Assembly: GCA_040266995.1 (NCBI GenBank) | Contig: JAWRHV010000039.1 | Coordinates: forward strand, 62,001 to 126,000 | From: UBA4312 sp040266995 | GTDB lineage: Bacteria; Bacillota_I; Bacilli_A; Erysipelotrichales; Erysipelotrichaceae | Length of the DNA stretch: 64,000 nt | Direction: 5' to 3' | In this document: piece after piece, positions 62,517-64,000 of the stretch | Numbering within the stretch: the first letter of the stretch is position 1 | Layout: each line of letters begins with the position of its first letter | Position numbers and translations under genes: made by a program | The notes under the pieces: generated by a model | Database searches by the model: none | What the model saw: only the letters and a program-made list of their open reading frames with translations | Told to the model about the DNA's origin: nothing

Positions 62517-63914
62517 TTAATATTTTGTATCATCGTATTCCCATGTATGCATCGCATTCTGGGTAATCTGTTTACGGATGGCTTCCTTCCATTTCTCTCT
62601 TTCTTGTTCTGACTGGGCTATATTATCCATCATCCCAATCGCATTCTTAAAGTCCAGTAATAATTCTTTACGGGCCATACGCAACAAATTCTGATCCTGC
62701 ATACGTTTGGCGGTCATCGTTGTCAGAATGGTGCCCGGATTGATCTTCTTTTCCTTCGGCCCTTTTTCCAATACCATCTGATAGCGATGATAGGCCAGAT
62801 CAACGGCATCCTCCCAGGACAAATAGATTTCATCCATCGCATATTGTCCTACCCTTTGCAGCACGTCCGGATCGGCATTGATTTTTTCCAACAAAGCAGC
62901 CATAGACTGCGCGTTTTCTTCAATCAGAAATCCATTATGGCCATCGATAATGCCTTCCGCCGCACACGAGCCTTGGATCAATACACTGGCCAGGCCACAG
63001 GCAGCGGCTTCCCTGACCACTAAACCATTGGTGTCGAAGGTGGATGGAAACAAAAACAAATCTGCCCGGGTATTCCATGCACGCAGTTGTTGTCGGTCAT
63101 ACACAGGTCCGATGAGAATGCATTTTGAAGTCAGACCTAAGGCCTGAATTCGTTCTTGTAACCAACATTCATCTGGGCCTTTTCCGATAAAGACCATACG
63201 GAAATCGATGTGCTGCTCCTGCAATATCTTCAGCGCATCCAGGATGATCGGCAACCCTTTATATGTCATGATCCGTCCGACAAACAAAAAGACAGGTGTC
63301 CCTTGTGGCAGATCATATCCATCGGTCACCTTTTTCACCGTTTCAGTATCCACTTTTCCCTTTTCAAAATCCACACCGTTCGGCATCACATGATAGTCTC
63401 CTTGAAAGCCCAGCTCCCGCAGATTTTCCCCGGCTCCCTGACTGACAACCCATATATCATCACATGCCTCGATATTGGAGACCATGGTTTGAATAGCTTC
63501 CTTGATGGCAGGCTTGAAGCGAAGGACCCGTTTGATGTCAATATCGTATTTTGTATGATATGTAAAGATGACCGGTGCGCCGGTTTGTTCTCTTATAATA
63601 CGAGCAATCATCGTTGAAACCACCGGACAATGCGTGTGGATGATATCGGGCTTGAAAGCTGTCATCTTGGAGATAGCTTTTTCATCCAAAGGATCTCCGG
63701 TCCGATATCCACTGGCTAGCTTTGTGGTATTCAGGCTACGATAAGGGACCACCGTAAAAGGATAGCTTTCATATTTTGCCCGGGGATATCGTGGTGTCCC
63801 TACCAGTACATCGGCTTTCTGGTCGGCTGTCAGATGTGTAGCATAATTCATGACCACATTGCCTACACCATCGATCATCGGTGCAAAGGCATCATTCAAC
63901 AAGCACACTTTCAT
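62517..63914 (-). CDS. Glycosyltransferase family 4 protein
   Basis: 465 residues from the ATG at 63914, six bases after AGGAGG. GT-B fold: acceptor half begins NDAFAPMIDGVGNVV near 7-21 with HTHCP near 93, donor half has FVGRIMTYKGLP near 216-227, and the EX7E-type motif TFDTNGLVVREAAACG near 304-319. It resembles the diacylglycerol glucosyltransferases and related enzymes that build glycolipids. The C-terminal 80 residues are a basic helical tail that may bind membranes. It overlaps the upstream hydrolase stop. Confidence 0.87.
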   Translation of the reverse strand: MKVCLLNDAFAPMIDGVGNVVMNYATHLTADQKADVLVGTPRYPRAKYESYPFTVVPYRSLNTTKLASGYRTGDPLDEKAISKMTAFKPDIIHTHCPVVSTMIARIIREQTGAPVIFTYHTKYDIDIKRVLRFKPAIKEAIQTMVSNIEACDDIWVVSQGAGENLRELGFQGDYHVMPNGVDFEKGKVDTETVKKVTDGYDLPQGTPVFLFVGRIMTYKGLPIILDALKILQEQHIDFRMVFIGKGPDECWLQERIQALGLTSKCILIGPVYDRQQLRAWNTRADLFLFPSTFDTNGLVVREAAACGLASVLIQGSCAAEGIIDGHNGFLIEENAQSMAALLEKINADPDVLQRVGQYAMDEIYLSWEDAVDLAYHRYQMVLEKGPKEKKINPGTILTTMTAKRMQDQNLLRMARKELLLDFKNAIGMMDNIAQSEQEREKWKEAIRKQITQNAMHTWEYDDTKY

Positions 63915-64000
63915 TCGGATCCTCCTTTCAATATTTCCTGGATACAAGCCGTGAATTCAGTTGGCTTTTCCAGAATCAGCTCATGACTGGCTTCTTCAAT
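63911..64000 (-). CDS. C-terminal end of an alpha/beta hydrolase (partial)
   Basis: The last 29 residues are visible, ending PTEFTACIQEILKGGSE. The segment EEASHELILEKPTEF holds the catalytic His with its following helix, as at the end of alpha/beta hydrolases. Its stop overlaps the ATG of the glycosyltransferase by two bases (ATGA). The rest lies outside the window. Confidence 0.65.
   Translation of the reverse strand: MEEASHELILEKPTEFTACIQEILKGGSE

Noticed and set aside
1..64000. CRISPR arrays, tRNA or rRNA genes
   Set aside because: No regularly spaced long repeats, no tRNA-like cloverleaf ends and no rRNA-like stretches were seen by reading.

Overview
The window looks like a low-to-medium GC Firmicute from the gut, most likely of the Erysipelotrichia/Erysipelotrichaceae type. 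This is inferred from gene content only: many ECF, TRAP and MATE transporters, an arginine T-box, strong AGGAGG ribosome sites and a lactococcin-972 locus. No rRNA, tRNA or CRISPR array was seen.

Layout. 1-2.7 kb is the edge of an integrative/conjugative or plasmid-like element: a partial YodL-domain protein, a small element protein, a RepA_N replication initiator that carries iteron-like repeats inside its gene, and a SirTM-type sirtuin. At 3-4.8 kb a second SirTM sirtuin is translationally coupled to a zinc-type macrodomain. A 52-bp near-exact copy of part of that sirtuin lies alone between the two sirtuin genes. 4.9-10.5 kb holds housekeeping and membrane genes (aldo/keto reductase, patatin, metallo-hydrolase, split chromate transporter, zinc-ribbon membrane proteins).

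10.6-18.7 kb is a 2-oxoacid dehydrogenase complex (E1a, E1b, E2, and an E3 with its own lipoyl domain), a divergent SorC regulator with repeated operator-like boxes, and a lipoate ligase that would charge the complex. 18.9-24.3 kb has an aldolase / YjbQ / archaeal-type triose-phosphate isomerase operon with a palindrome inside its promoter, a LysR regulator, and a 666-residue Fe-S flavoenzyme of the Old Yellow Enzyme family.

24.3-34.3 kb is a shikimate/quinate island: chorismate mutase-shikimate kinase fusion, AroE, a VanXY-like peptidase, a TRAP transporter, AroD, an MFS carrier, a YdiB-like dehydrogenase and a divergent MocR regulator. The order dehydrogenase-MFS-AroD resembles the E. coli ydiN-ydiB-aroD cluster. 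The genes could import quinate or shikimate and feed it to aromatic synthesis or to reduction. A DAHP synthase lies at 47.7 kb.

35.8-42.6 kb is argGHCBDF behind a T-box leader whose specifier reads as CGC (Arg). 42.7-47.7 kb has a HerA-like ATPase and a SWIM/SNF2 helicase. 47.7-58.7 kb has mostly transport genes (AzlCD, ECF S-component plus nucleoside hydrolase behind an attenuator-like leader, two MATE pumps, EamA). 59.9-61.1 kb is a damaged lactococcin-972 bacteriocin locus. The window ends with a flavoprotein and a glycosyltransferase, then the tail of an alpha/beta hydrolase.

The best candidates for new biology are the tandem SirTM/macrodomain region with no GcvH-L in view, the shikimate/quinate island with its neighbouring reductase, the predicted riboswitch-like leader on a nucleoside-salvage operon, and the aldolase-YjbQ-TIM operon.
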